This document shows positions 22,202-32,757 of a stretch of DNA of 64,000 nt, piece after piece. The stretch covers positions 1 to 64,000 of the forward strand of contig JAJJXM010000121.1 in assembly GCA_024516155.1 (NCBI GenBank), read 5' to 3'. Positions within the stretch are counted from its first letter, which is position 1, and each line of letters starts with the position of its first letter. The notes under the pieces were generated by a model. The model searched no databases and was not told where the DNA came from. It saw nothing but the letters and a program-made list of their open reading frames with translations. The stretch is from Pyronema omphalodes. Taxonomy: Eukaryota; Ascomycota; Pezizomycetes; Pezizales; Pyronemataceae. The translations under genes were made by a program, and so were the position numbers.

Positions 22202-22539
22202 GGGGGGCGGCCCCAGTGGTGTAGTGGTATAACTCCCTGCAACTGCGCAAAAGCAACGGGTTCGAATCCCGTGCCGCTCCCACAGGTATATCTTGGTAAC
22301 CGGGGTTTGCCCTCAAGGGAGGTTTACCCGGCGGCTCAGGTTGAGTAGTCACTCTGTGTAGTGAAAGGGCACTTGACGTATGTCAGGAGTAGCCCCGCTT
22401 ATCCTGATCTATGCCTTCTTAGGTATAGACAAGAAGCAAAGGAAATGTTTGGGAGAAAAAATAAATGTAATAGTAATGTTACGATTGTCATAACCTATCG
22501 GTTGGGAACATAAATGAGAATATTATTATTATTATTATT
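22202..22539 (+). mobile_element. tRNA-derived SINE with LINE-like 3' hairpin
   Basis: A 338-bp insertion with perfect 15-bp target duplications ATTGACGATAACATC (22187-22201, 22540-22554). The head is tRNA-like with A box TGGTGTAGTGG (22217-22227) and B box GGTTCGAATCC (22259-22269), a Pol III promoter. The body (22282-22485) is unrelated to the Tads. The 3' end has hairpin AACC-TATC-GGTT (22492-22503) in the context TTGTCATAACC...GGTTG, as in Tad-C, and an ATT-repeat tail. This suggests mobilisation by a Tad RT. Confidence 0.88.
22203..22281 (+). other. tRNA-like head of the SINE
   Basis: A 79-nt segment that can form acceptor-like ends (GGGCGGC with GCCGCTC, one G-U pair) and a T arm GGGTTCGAATCCC. 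The anticodon arm is irregular and I could not assign an isotype. Because it lies in a duplicated insertion with a body and tail, I do not call it a functional tRNA gene. Confidence 0.75.
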
Positions 22540-22554
22540 ATTGACGATAACATC

Positions 22555-23190
22555 ACCAAGTTGGAGGATCTGAATATGGGGGTTGGGGCAATTGGTCCAA
22601 TCTCCAGGAATGTCATCTGGGAGGCGATTACACCTGCAATTAAAAGAATGGTTTATCAGAGATGTGGTGGTGTCCCAACGGATGACGAAGAAATGATTGA
22701 TGCGTTAAAGGATGCTGCACTTGTTGTTGAACAATTAGAAGAGGAATTGAAGGGTTCAAAGGAGAGGACTCGGGAGGTACGAGAGGATCGTACAAAGGAT
22801 AAAAATAAACATAAGGAAAATGTGCGCCCTAAGGAGGTGCAGCACAAAGACAAATTTAAGGAGAAAAAGGATAAGAAAGTTTTTGCTGGAAAAAAGTCAG
22901 AAAAACCGGCGGTTTATGCATCAGGAAGGGAGGCTTTTCAAGGAGTACCCCAAGCCGAAATTGATAAACACAAAAAGGAAAAGGCAGACTGTTGGCATTG
23001 TGGTCCTTCTGGGCATAAGATGTACGACCGTTACGCAAAAAAGACAGTTGGGGGAAGTCAGTTGACAAAGGATGGAAAGGTAGCTGCTTCAGGGAAGAGG
23101 AAGCGGGACGATGAGGAAAATGGAGAACAGGAGAAGCCTAAGGAAAAGAAGAAGGTTAAAACTGCTGCAGTAAGGCAGGATAATGAGGAT
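22555..23190 (+). pseudogene. GypB gag, segment 4 (zinc knuckle)
   Basis: Continues the gag frame after the SINE. It is Lys/Glu-rich with a nucleocapsid-like motif CWHCGPSGHKMYDR near 22990-23031. The fourth ligand expected in CX2CX4HX4C is Arg, so the knuckle lacks its last Cys, probably by a TGT to CGT change. Basic stretches (SGKRKRDDEENG) follow. It is cut after QDNED by Tad-B and resumes at 32758. Confidence 0.75.
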
Positions 23191-24026
23191 TTATTTATTT
23201 ATTTATTTATTTATTCATACATGCATCTGACCGTAAGGTTATGGCGGAATCTACACATCAAGTACAATGTTGAGAACCTGGGGGTGATGCCAGGTCCCCA
23301 CTGGGTAAGCCCCAGAGCTGTCTATGTGGGTGGGAGTGTAGTCTCCCAAGTCTCGCCGTGCAGTTTTTCATCTCGCGTCGTCAGATCCAAGGAGCCCTGT
23401 GCACTCGGAGGCCACCTCGCCGGGTCGATCCCCCATTTCCTCCACCCTTCCCCTCCCATTTTTAACCATTTTCCCGCCTTTATTTCCTCCACAAAGCAAA
23501 AACAGAACAAAGGAAAAAGTAACTCCTCCGGGCCACCGCCCCTGCGCCTCCCCTCTCTCCCCTCTCTCCGTCCGCGTCCTCAACTCCTCTGTTCTCCCCC
23601 TCTCATCCCTCTCCGATGCTCCCTCCCGTCCGCGCCTCTTCTCCTTCTCTACCTCCGAGCATCATCACCTCTCACTCGTCACCGTCTCCGATCTCCTTTC
23701 CCGCGCGCCTTTCATCTTCGCCTCCCCGCCCATCTCACGTTCCCCTTCACCTCCCCCCAAAGAAACAAAAGAAAACAGGAAAAGTAACACCTCCTCGTCC
23801 CCCCGGTGCTCCTCCTGCCCCCTCTGCCTCGTTCCTCATCCCCTGTGTCTCCTCCCTCTCGCCTTCTCTTCCTCCCGTCCTCGTTCCTCTCCTTCCGACA
23901 GCGTCCCCGCTTCCACTCGACCCCCATTCGCCCTACTCGTCGTCTATATACATATATATTATTTTTATTTTTATTATGTTTATTATTTTTATTATTTTTT
24001 TTTTTTTTCTTTATTGTCCTTTTCCA
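23191..24026 (-). other. Tad-B 3' UTR
   Basis: About 835 bp without a gene. On the minus strand it is GA-rich, with the conserved GTGGAGGAAATAAAGG module near 23480-23500 and a terminal hairpin at 23229-23240. That hairpin is AACC-TTAC-GGTC, where the last base breaks one stem pair, in keeping with decay. A long Ser/Pro frame on the plus strand (23399-24289) is compositional. Confidence 0.7.
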
Positions 24027-26906
24027 TTAGTTGTCGTGGGTTTCCGCGTGCTCGTCCGTTAGGTCCAGCAGCGTCCCCCAGCCAGTCGTCAGTGTACGAG
24101 GGGTGTCCTCCTCTGCGGGGTGAGTACTCAACTTCGCGTGTGCCCATTCGGCGCTCGCCACCTTGGTGTCTGAGATCATGGTGGACAGAGCTTTTGTGCT
24201 GGCGGTCGTATACAAGATCGTGGGGAAAGTCAGTTGGCGTCGTCGGGGGATGTGTAGTGTACGGCGTAGTTCAGTCCGCTGTGTGTTAAAGTTCGGGCTT
24301 GAGAGGATTAGGTGCTTGGGGGTTTGTGGGGGATGTAGTGGGCTGTGACAGGAGCGGGAGGGGTATTTGGCGGTGGGGGGGTGTGCTAGGCAGTCCAAAA
24401 AATATCCATGGCCTGTGCGAAGTCCCAGTATGGCCGTCGATATCTTACGCGGGACGGTAGTGTATGCGTGGTCGAGTCTTTTGCGGTGGGGGGCGTCGTA
24501 CGTCTTGGGTTTTGGTGATGACGAGTACCAGTCCACCCAGTCGGTAACATACTGCTCTCGTACCTGGCGTCTAATCCAGGAGAGGGAAATTGGGGGTGGC
24601 GCGGTGGGGTTAAGGGAGGTAGCTGTTTTTGCCAGGAGATCGGCTGTGTCGTTCCCGGGGATGTCTGTGTGGCCGGGGACCCAATGTAGAGTTACGAACG
24701 ATCCGGAGCGGCGAAGAGCGGACACTGTCGTGAGGATCGAGAGGGCCAGTCCTTGGCCGGGACCGTAGGAGGAGCGGGAGGCGCGGAGGATGGCTGCTTG
24801 ATTGTCCGTGAAAACGTGTATTTTACGGCGGGTGTGTCTGTTGAGGGTGATAGTTTTTTGGCAGGTCGTAAGGCAGTCGTGTATTGCTCTAAGCTCAGCG
24901 TCAAATACTTCGGTTGTATCGCCCATTGGGATGAGTTCTTCCACTCGGCGAGGTAGGCCGTCGGTGATGCAGTATGCCGCTCCGGTTCTTCCGTTCAGTT
25001 GTGAACCGTCGGTGTATGCGATAATGTTGCGGGGGTCTGCGCGGAGGGTCTGGAGCAATGTTGTGTGTGCTGTAGCCGCCTCTGGCTTCGGGAGGGAGGT
25101 GATGTTGATCTTGAGGCGGGGGCGCTCCCATGGGGCGGGATTGGGTTGCGATGTGTTTTCGATGGTGTCGTCAGGTAGCACCCACTTGCTGATGGAGCGG
25201 AGCATGGTGACGAGACGGGAGGGGGCCGTGCCTGGTGACTGCCATGGATAGTCATATTCGTATGGGCTGCAGATGGAGGAGTGGAAGTGATCGGGAACGG
25301 GGAAGGAGGAGGGGCAGCGTCTGACGACGGGGTAATTGGGGGGGAGAGAGAGGAGGCGGAGGACGTATTTGCGAGTGCGGTGCTGCAGGCGGACTGAAAC
25401 CGGGGGGATAGCTGCTTCGTTGTGTAGAGCTACGATTGGTGTCGAGGCGAAAGCGTTCAGAATTCGGCGGAGGGCAGAGTTTTGTTGCGTTTGCAGTAAA
25501 TTGGCGAGGCTTTCTTGCCCCGTCCACCAGATCTCGGAACCAAAGCCGGACCTAGATAGCACACACGCGATGTAAAGTGTTCTCGTCGCAGACGGGGACA
25601 GACATGTTTCGTGATGTACAAGGCTTCGGAGGGCGTTGAGGCACCTAGCAGCGGCCGTCAGTCTCGTTTTTACATGATATCAGAAGGAGAGTTTTCTATC
25701 AAAATATATCCCAATCCACCGAACCACGTCCGTCCGTCCTCCTTTCGTCCCTGGGGCAATGATGGTTCCGTTTGGCAAGGGTACGTTTACGGCGTCGGTA
25801 ATTGTGTCTGTGCGGGAGCGGTGAAAGTGCAGCAGCTCCGATTTCGAATCGTCGAATGCTACGGCATTTGTTTGGGCCCATTCGAAGGCGGTGCGAGCCG
25901 CGACTTCCAGTTCGCGGGCATTCTCTTTCTGGTACGCCCGTGTGCAACGAGAGCTACGTCGTCCATGTAGCTCGGGGTCCATAACGTGGGGTGAGTCATT
26001 TGCAGTTTGTCGAATAGAGGGCGCAGGTAGATAAGGAAGAGAACGGGGGACGCCGGGGAACCTTGGGGGATGCCCGTCCTAGTGGGTCGCTGTATGTCTG
26101 TTCGTCCGTCGAATGATAGGGCTGTTGTTCTGTCGCTTAGGAAAGTCGAACACCAGGAGACAACTGCAGTTGGGCAGCCCAGTGTGCGCATTGTCTCGAG
26201 AAGGCGCGCGGAGGAGACATTGTCGAAGGCTCCTCGCACATCTAAAAATAGCGCGGAGGTCACCATGCGGCGCCCCGCATTCGCTTCGACCTCGTGCGTT
26301 AGGGCCATTGCAGCGTCGATAGCCGAGCGTTTGGGGCGCCCGCCTATCCGGTCTGCATGTAAGATGTTGTGTGACTCCGCCATGAGGCTGAGCCGGGTTG
26401 CCATAAGTTTTTCTAAAATTTTTCCCATGCAGTTCAGCAACGCGATGGGACGATAGGCCTTAACTGCGCTGTAGTCAGGTTTATTCGGTCTCGGGATAAC
26501 CACCGTCGTTGCTTCACGCCAGCACCTTGGGTGGTATCCTTTGTCACCTAGCCTTGCGTACAGCGCATCGAACACCTTGGGACTTGCATCGTAGGCTCTC
26601 CTCAGGCATGCGAACGTTATCGTGTCGGGACCTGGGGCTTCCTTGGGGGAGGAGGAGTAAATAGCGTGGCGTATTTCTTCGGGGGTGAATGTGTGCAGGG
26701 GATAATGGGGTGTGTGGGGGGGATTTGAGTCTGAGGGGCGGCGGGGGGGGGGGGGGGGGGGGGGGTGGGAAGAGAGCCTGAAAGGCGTTTACATTGTCTT
26801 CGAAATCAACGTGTACCTTGTCTATCCCACCTACCTGGGTCTTTATTGGGGGGGTCAGTTGGGCGCGCCGGGGGTTTGTGTATCTGAAGGCGGCCCTGAC
26901 ATCCGG
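24027..26906 (-). pseudogene. Tad-B ORF2, RT to C-terminus
   Basis: Encodes AAFRYTNPRRAQL, RT motifs LDVRGAFDN, GIPQGSPASP and SYMDDVALV, RNase H (YTDGSQ, AELRAIHD, VFTDNQAA, GNDTADLLAK) and the Cys/His segment. Frameshifts occur near 25935 and 25683 and in the G-tract at 26743-26765 (C23 in the coding strand, the polyproline before RT). The second residue of the catalytic YIDD motif is Met. The copy is inactive as read. Confidence 0.85.
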
Positions 26907-27927
26907 TTTGTTTGTTTGTTTGTTCTCTCATTACTTGTTTGCAACCCGAAGGTTATGACAAGGGACAGATAAATACAAAAGAGAAGAAGAAAGAAATGTA
27001 AAAGCAAAAACCCAGTCTCCACCTCTACCAGTCTCCTCCTCTTGATCGTTGTGGCTGTGGGGTCTGTCCCCACTGTTACTAAGGGGGTTTCTTGTCCAAG
27101 CGCGTCTGATGTTCCAAGTGCCCTGCTTGCACAGAGGCCGCCTCGCCGGGCTCCTCCCTTTCCTCCTCCCTTCCCCTTCCCATGTTTAGCCATTTTACCG
27201 CCTTTGTTTCCTCCGCGTACAAAAGAAAAAGGTAACTCCCGTCGTCCTCCTCTGCCCCTTCCCCGTGCCCCTCTCTCTCCTTTCGCAACGCCTCGCACTC
27301 CTCCCGCCCTCCGAACATAAGAAAAACATCGTCGCACCCAAACAAAGGAAAGTACAACAGAAACTCGTCTGCCCTCTCTCGCCTGCCGTCCCCGTCATCT
27401 CCCTTCCTGTGCACCATTCCACCATCCGTTCCCTTCTCACCCGCCGTACCATAAAACAACTCCAACCCGTAAGATAAACAATTGAAAGACAAAGAAAAGA
27501 AAACTCAAAACACCCGAACCCCAAGCAGACCCAGGCAACGACCCCAGCCCGATCCCGTCACCGCGTGCCCGTTCCCTTTCTCTACGCCTATCCCTCTTCT
27601 ACCTTCCCCTTTTGCTTGTCCCTTTTTTTTTTTTTTTTTTCTTTTTTTTTACAAAACAGAAATCCTAAGTAAGAAGTACGCGTTTTCGGACCGTTTCGAT
27701 CGTCGGGCGTTGTTCTGTCGTTGTTTTGGCGACATTTCGTGAGGTGGGGTAAGCCAAAACTCGTGAAAACTCTCATTTTGCGACAAAAGTCAACAAAAAC
27801 GACGTAGAATTCCCTGAAAATTCAGAGAAGAACGTAACAGAGTGCTGCGAATCCGAATCCGATGAGAAAACCGGGGGTTTCCGTGCTCGTTGTTGAGAAT
27901 GCAGGGGGGGGGGTCGCCGTTGCCGTC
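26907..27927 (-). mobile_element. N-del, internally deleted N element with Tad-C 3' UTR
   Basis: On the minus strand it has a normal N 5' end (27927 to about 27676: C-run, leader, and the first roughly 20 codons from ATG 27735). At about 27676 it joins Tad-C 3' UTR sequence (equivalent to 18294 onward), through the T-run to the UUCG hairpin and AAAC tail at 26907. About 1 kb, no functional ORF. No target duplication is seen. Its outer 5' junction carries a 19-nt inverted copy of its own UTR (27928-27946 versus 27536-27554). Confidence 0.82.
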
Positions 27928-27946
27928 GATCGGGCTGGGGTCGTTG

Positions 27947-28524
27947 AGGTCTTTATACTGGTGGGTCGGGACGTTGGGGACGTTCGCCAGATTCCAGTGG
28001 TGGGTTTCGACTAGTTCCACGAGCTCTGCAGCTCGGGCTCTCCTGCGAGTGTTGGAATCCCACAACGGATGGTGTGCGTTGATGTCACCCGTGATGACAC
28101 ATCGGCGAGGGAGGACGAGAGGGGTGAGGGCTCGCGGTAGGGTGTATAGTTTGGAGATTGGGTCACGTTCATTATATATGTTCAGTAAGTGGAAGGGGGG
28201 TATCAGGGGTGTGCAGACCTCGAGGACTTGTAGGTCTGGGTCTTCGGTAACATCTGGTCGAGGGGTGACGCTGATGTGGGGGTTCTAACGAGAGACGTAA
28301 GCGGCGGTCCGGTTGACTTTGTGGTAGCCGCGGGGGGGAAGCAAAAGAATGAAGTTGGGGTGGGTTATAGCAAATTTGGGGTCCTTTACGTTTACCTCTT
28401 GGACAAGAATGATGTCGGTGGAAGCGCTTGCTGTGTTTTACAGCGTCGTGAGGGCGGTGGCGCTGCGATTCGTGTTGTGGGACACGATGTGGAGGGTCGC
28501 CGCTGATGGATGTTGTCTATTCAT
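27947..28524 (-). pseudogene. Tad-B ORF2, endonuclease N-terminus
   Basis: Starts at ATG 28524, overlapping the ORF1 stop by 8 nt (28517-28524). Encodes the endonuclease start (HIVSHNTNRS, ILVQEVNVKDP), GDINAHH and ends at NVPNVPTHQYKD. In-frame stops are at codon 29 (TAA, 28440-28438) and codon 80 (TAG, 28287-28285). The rest of the endonuclease and the linker to RT are deleted at the N-del junction. Confidence 0.8.
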
Positions 28525-28584
28525 TAGCGGTCATGGTGGTATCAGCAATGGGGTTGGTTTCGGCGGGGATGTTGTCGTAGGTGG

Positions 28585-30575
28585 TTTGTTTGTTTGTTTG
28601 TTCTCTCATTACTTGTTTGCAACCCAAAGGTTATGACAAGGGACAGATAAATACAAAAGAGAAGAAGAAAGAAATGTAAAAGCAAAAACCCAGTCTCCAC
28701 CTCTACCAGTCTCCTCCTCTTGATCGTTGTGGTTGTGGGGTCTGTCCCCACTGTTACTACGGGGGTTTCTTGTCCAAGCGCGTCTGATGTTCCAAGTGCC
28801 CTGCTTGCACAGAGGCCGCCTCGCCGGGCTCCTCCCTTTCCTCCTCCCTTCCCCTCCCATTTTTAACCATTTTTCCTCCTTTATTTCCTCCACAAAGCAA
28901 AAACGAAACCAAAGCAAAGTTAAACATCCGCCGGGCCACCCGTGCCCCCACTCTCCTCTCCTCTCTCACCTCCTCCGCTGGTGTCTCCTGACTCTTTGCC
29001 CTTTGGGACACCCGGGCCCGCCCTGCCCCTCTTCTCCTCCCCTCTCTCCCCTTCTCCTTCCTTCTTCCTCATCCTTCTCGCTGCTCCCCCTCGCCTCTCT
29101 CCCCTTCTTGTCGGTGGTGTTGTCAGTCCAAGATTGCCATTCCCAAGCACAATCTGGACGTTGATGCCTCCGCTCTTGACGACTTCTGCCCAAGTCTTCT
29201 TTGCAGAGGAGGTTGTCGTTCTGGGTTGGTGGGTATTCTTTCCCCGGCCACCATTCTTTGTTGTAGGGGTCTTGCTGGGTGTCGCTGCCGTAGGTGTCGT
29301 CTCCTTCGCTTTCGGCTTCTTCCTCTGTTTAGCCTTTGCCTCCACAGTCTTCCATCCGTCGGTCTCAGCAGGGGCAGTGCTTGGGGCGTCGGGTAGAGGT
29401 GTGTCCTGAGCAGATGGACTGTCAGGGTGAGGTTCCGGTGTCGCTTCGGTCGACGTGATCGCGAGGAGAGGTAGGGGGGACATGGGCTTGAGGGCATCAA
29501 GCTTGTCCTGGGCGGCGGTAGTCGCATGTTTTGAGTGCATCAGGCTTCGCACCGGTGATGCCGCTCTCGGTTTGTGGTTCACCGGTCTTCTGTTTGTCGG
29601 TGAGGTGGGTTCGGTGTTCTGGTCGCTTCCCCTTCGCTTTCTCTTGCCAGGAGGGTTGCGAACAGCGTCCAGGACATCCTGAATGTCATGTTGGACGACG
29701 GACAGTTGCATAGTCATCTCTTCCATCGCTGAGGAAGAGGCCGTGAGGTTCGGTGAGGGGGGCGCCGAGATGACTTGTTGCTGTTCGTCGATTTTCCTCG
29801 TCAGGGCGTCCACAGCAGCCTTGAGAGCTGCTGTTTCTGCCTGTGTAGTGTCGTAGGCTGCGCGCAGCTTCGTGTTGTCGTCGGTCAGAATGTTGAATTT
29901 CGTCATCATGACGTCGAATCTGAGGCGCATCGCATCGCTGTTGTTGCGTATGGTGTCATCGAGGGTATTGAAGCGGCGCTGTGTGTCCTGGTGGATCTGT
30001 TGTATCCCCAGGAAGCTGGCTCCAGTGAATTCGGCGTAGTTGTCTATAAACAGTTGATCTAGGGTGGCATAGTTGTCGTCAACTGCGACTGCCTTATTAA
30101 TTGCAGATACCATTAAGCAACGGTAGTTACTAAACCGGCTGTGTTCAGTTGTCGCCTGTTGCTGCGATGTTGAAGCCGAAGGAACTGGTGATCGTGCCAA
30201 GACCACGCTCTGGAAGGGTTTTCCAGCGAAGTTTCCATCAACTTCATCAACTTTTCCATCTCTTCCATCAAAAGTAGGAGTAGATCCATCATGAGGAAGG
30301 TCGGCTAGAACATTGTACGCGTTTTCGGACCGTTTCGATCGTTGGGCGTTGTTCTGTCGTTGTTTTGGCGACATTTCGTGAGGTGGGGTAAGCCAAAACT
30401 CGTGAAAACTCTGATTTTGCGACAAAAGTCAACAAAAACAACGTAGAATTCCTTGAAAACTCAGAGAATAACGTAACAGAGTGCTGCGAATCCGAATCCG
30501 ATGAGAAAACCGGGGGTTTCGGTGCTCGTTGTTGAGAATGCAGGGGGGGGGGGTCGCCGTTGCCGTGTGGTGTTC
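28585..30575 (-). mobile_element. N-3, ORF1-only element with Tad-C 3' end
   Basis: About 2.0 kb. The AAAC tail starts at 28585 and the 5' end near 30575. The duplication GTCGTAGGTGG is at 28574-28584 and 30576-30586. The 5' end has the CACACGGCAACGGCGACCCC start and a C-run. The 3' UTR belongs to the Tad-C (UUCG) class and nearly matches 18750-19050. Confidence 0.9.
28920..30374 (-). CDS. N-3 coiled-coil protein, 484 aa
   Basis: Intact from ATG 30374 to TAA. Same length and layout as N-2 and N-4a: conserved N-terminus, hypervariable zone (30143-30024), coiled coil, KRKRRG cluster, KTWAEVVKSGG and Gly/Arg-rich tail. Three full-length copies keep exactly 484 codons, which suggests selection on the protein between insertions. 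It lies inside a decayed Tad-B, so N-3 is younger than its host. Confidence 0.82.
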   Translation of the reverse strand: MSPKQRQNNAQRSKRSENAYNVLADLPHDGSTPTFDGRDGKVDEVDGNFAGKPFQSVVLARSPVPSASTSQQQATTEHSRFSNYRCLMVSAINKAVAVDDNYATLDQLFIDNYAEFTGASFLGIQQIHQDTQRRFNTLDDTIRNNSDAMRLRFDVMMTKFNILTDDNTKLRAAYDTTQAETAALKAAVDALTRKIDEQQQVISAPPSPNLTASSSAMEEMTMQLSVVQHDIQDVLDAVRNPPGKRKRRGSDQNTEPTSPTNRRPVNHKPRAASPVRSLMHSKHATTAAQDKLDALKPMSPLPLLAITSTEATPEPHPDSPSAQDTPLPDAPSTAPAETDGWKTVEAKAKQRKKPKAKETTPTAATPSKTPTTKNGGRGKNTHQPRTTTSSAKKTWAEVVKSGGINVQIVLGNGNLGLTTPPTRRGERRGGAARRMRKKEGEGERGEEKRGRAGPGVPKGKESGDTSGGGERGEESGGTGGPADV

Positions 30576-32757
30576 GTCGTAGGTGGTCTCTGGGCGGGTT
30601 TTGAGCCATGCCTCTCTCACTATTCCTATTTTCAATGGGCATTTAGTGCTGTATGCTGCGTGTTGGGTGTCAGCATGTCCTGCGGCTACGCAGTTCGAGC
30701 ATCTGTAAACGGTGTGGATGCACTTCCTGCCCTTCTGGTTGGGGCATTCTCCACAGAAGTGGTATTCTGTTGGGTGTACGGCGGCGCATATGGCGCAGGT
30801 AGGGCCGTTGTCGGCGGCGCACGTTGCGTGGTGGTGGCCAAACTTCTGGCACCTACGGCATTGGTCGATGGGCCTGGCGGAGAAGAACTCGGTGACTTTC
30901 CGTGGTTCGAATAAGACGACAACCTGCATGCGTTTCAATGTGTTGTAGTCGTTGACGGAGTTGAGGGCGATCATGACGCTCGACGCCGACTTACCGGCCC
31001 GTTTGTCGGGGTGAGATATGTACTGCGGTGGTTGGGTTAATCTGACGGAGTGGTTACGTTCGATTTCGACTTGCAGTTTTCGCATGCCTTCTTCGGAGTC
31101 TGGGTAGTACTCGGTTGGTACGCCGTGGACCGCCAGTTTGTACTACTTCTCGTTTATGCGGGGGGGCAGCAATGCAGGGTGTATTTTGCGGGCGGCTTCG
31201 AGTATGAGGGGCAGGTGGGGGTCGATATCGGCGGGTGCAGTTTGGGGGGGGGGGGGGGGTCAAAATAAGATTTCCTTTCACGTTCTTCTTCAGCATTGAG
31301 ATAGAGACTTTCTCAGAAACATTTGCTTCTCGCAAGGCGTCGTTGACGGCGATTCCGATTGCTATCTTGGAGCTCTCTGGGAAGGAACGGGGGTCTGGGC
31401 ATAGGATAATAATGTCCGTGGGGGGGGGGGGATTCTTTCTTTTGGGCTTTGGCGGGTTTCGTGGTTTGTTTAGGAGGCATGGGGGTAGCAGCGGGGAATA
31501 ACTTCTTCGTTGCGGGTCCTTCTTCTTGCCATGGGGTGGAGGGGTTCGGATCGGGGCGTGGGGCATGGACGGGGAGGGGGATCTTGTGTTTCTTGAGCTC
31601 GTTCTCGGCTTCAAGACAGCGTTTTTTCCAGTAGGCAAGTTCCTTAGGGGAGGGGGCAGCGGGGGTGGGGGCGTGAACAGAGGGGAGATCATTGGATTCG
31701 GGGGGGGGGTGGAGCAGGGATAGTGGGGTTCTCGGTGGTGGAGGATTCGACGGGGGAAAGGAGGGCTGAGATGTCTTCGTTGGGGAGTATGACGGGGGCA
31801 ATGCGGGACAAGAGATCGTGGACGGCACGGATTGTAGACTGGTAATTGTGGATGGATCGGAACGCCTGAGAGACTCTGTCGTTCGTGGCTCTGTCGGCAT
31901 GTCGGAACATGTCCGTGGAGGTGTTGAGATTGTCGTTAAGTTGATCGATGGATGTCGCGAGACTGTCGGTGGCGGGGTCGGTAGACAGGGGGTTGTCGGT
32001 GTGACGGCGGAGGCGTTGGACTCCGGCGGGGACTGGGGTGGAGTCGGCGGCGATGTGGGTGATGGAGTGGGCGGTGGAGGCAGCTGGGCGTTTCTTCGAT
32101 TTGTCGGTGTTGCGTTGAACGGTGTATTTGGGGTCGGGGTTGGTCAATACGTCGGGGGTGTTGTTGTTATCAGGGAGGGTTTTCTCATTCTGGGGGGTTT
32201 TAGGGGGAGCGTTGTTGGTGTTGCGCGCGACGGGGGTGGGGGAGCTCTCGCGGGAAGACCCGTCTTCGTCGCTAGAGTCATCGCTGACGTCAGAGCACGT
32301 GTCTACGTGCATTTCCATGTCAGACGCGTCGGACCCTTGCGGCTCCGCGTTAGCGCGTTTTTCTTTCGCGAGCGCTCGAGGGGGTGCTTTGTCGGGGGGG
32401 AGGGGCTGTTTCTCAACAGCGGAGGCTCGGGTAGGCATCGGAAGCTCGGAATAAGTTGTTTCTGCGGTAGCGACAAGGAATCCCCGATTAAAGTGATGGT
32501 ATTTGATGTGGGTGGGGGGTGGTGTCGATAGAACCGGTTCGCGGGGCTTTTCTCAGGGGCCCGAAAACTCTTTTTCGATGAAAACTCAACGAAAAAGAGA
32601 GGGCCTGATCTGCAAAGGCTGCGAATAGGTAATTCGGGGCTGCCGAACAATAATCCGCGATAACATCTTGCGATTTCGGCGTGGTTGTTGAAAAGGTAGG
32701 GGGGGGGTCGCTCTTTGCTGGGTGGTGTGTTTTTGTGACGGGCAGGATAATGAGGAT

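Larger units (their letters stand above)
28517..32438 (-). pseudogene. Tad-B ORF1, interrupted by N-3
   Basis: ATG 32438 (MPTRASAVEKQPLPPDK) opens an N-terminal half like that of Tad-A1. Frameshifts lie in G/C homopolymers near 31701-31709, 31421-31430 and 31246-31259. The C-terminal half has CRRCQKFGHHHATC, CAICAAVHPTEYHFC and a third Cys cluster. N-3 occupies 28585-30575 near the C-terminus. Without it the frame joins ETTYD to NIPAETNPIADTTM and ends at TAG 28519-28517. Confidence 0.82.
23191..32740 (-). mobile_element. Tad-B, degenerate LINE on minus strand
   Basis: The AAAT-type tail starts at 23191 and the 5' end (GGGTGG... C-run) is near 32740. The duplication GGCAGGATAATGAGGAT is at 23174-23190 and 32741-32757, 17 bp, perfect. 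It includes ORF1 (32438 to 28517) and ORF2 (28524 to 24027), both broken. N-3 sits in ORF1 and N-del in ORF2. About 570 bp of ORF2 are missing at the N-del site. Confidence 0.9.

Noticed and set aside
22203..22281. Functional tRNA gene
   Set aside because: It is the head of an insertion with body, tail and target duplications, and its anticodon arm is irregular. It is a SINE promoter.
22561..23787. 408-aa ORF as one protein
   Set aside because: The first 210 codons are GypB gag; the rest reads through the Tad-B tail and UTR by chance. The start is TTG, not ATG.
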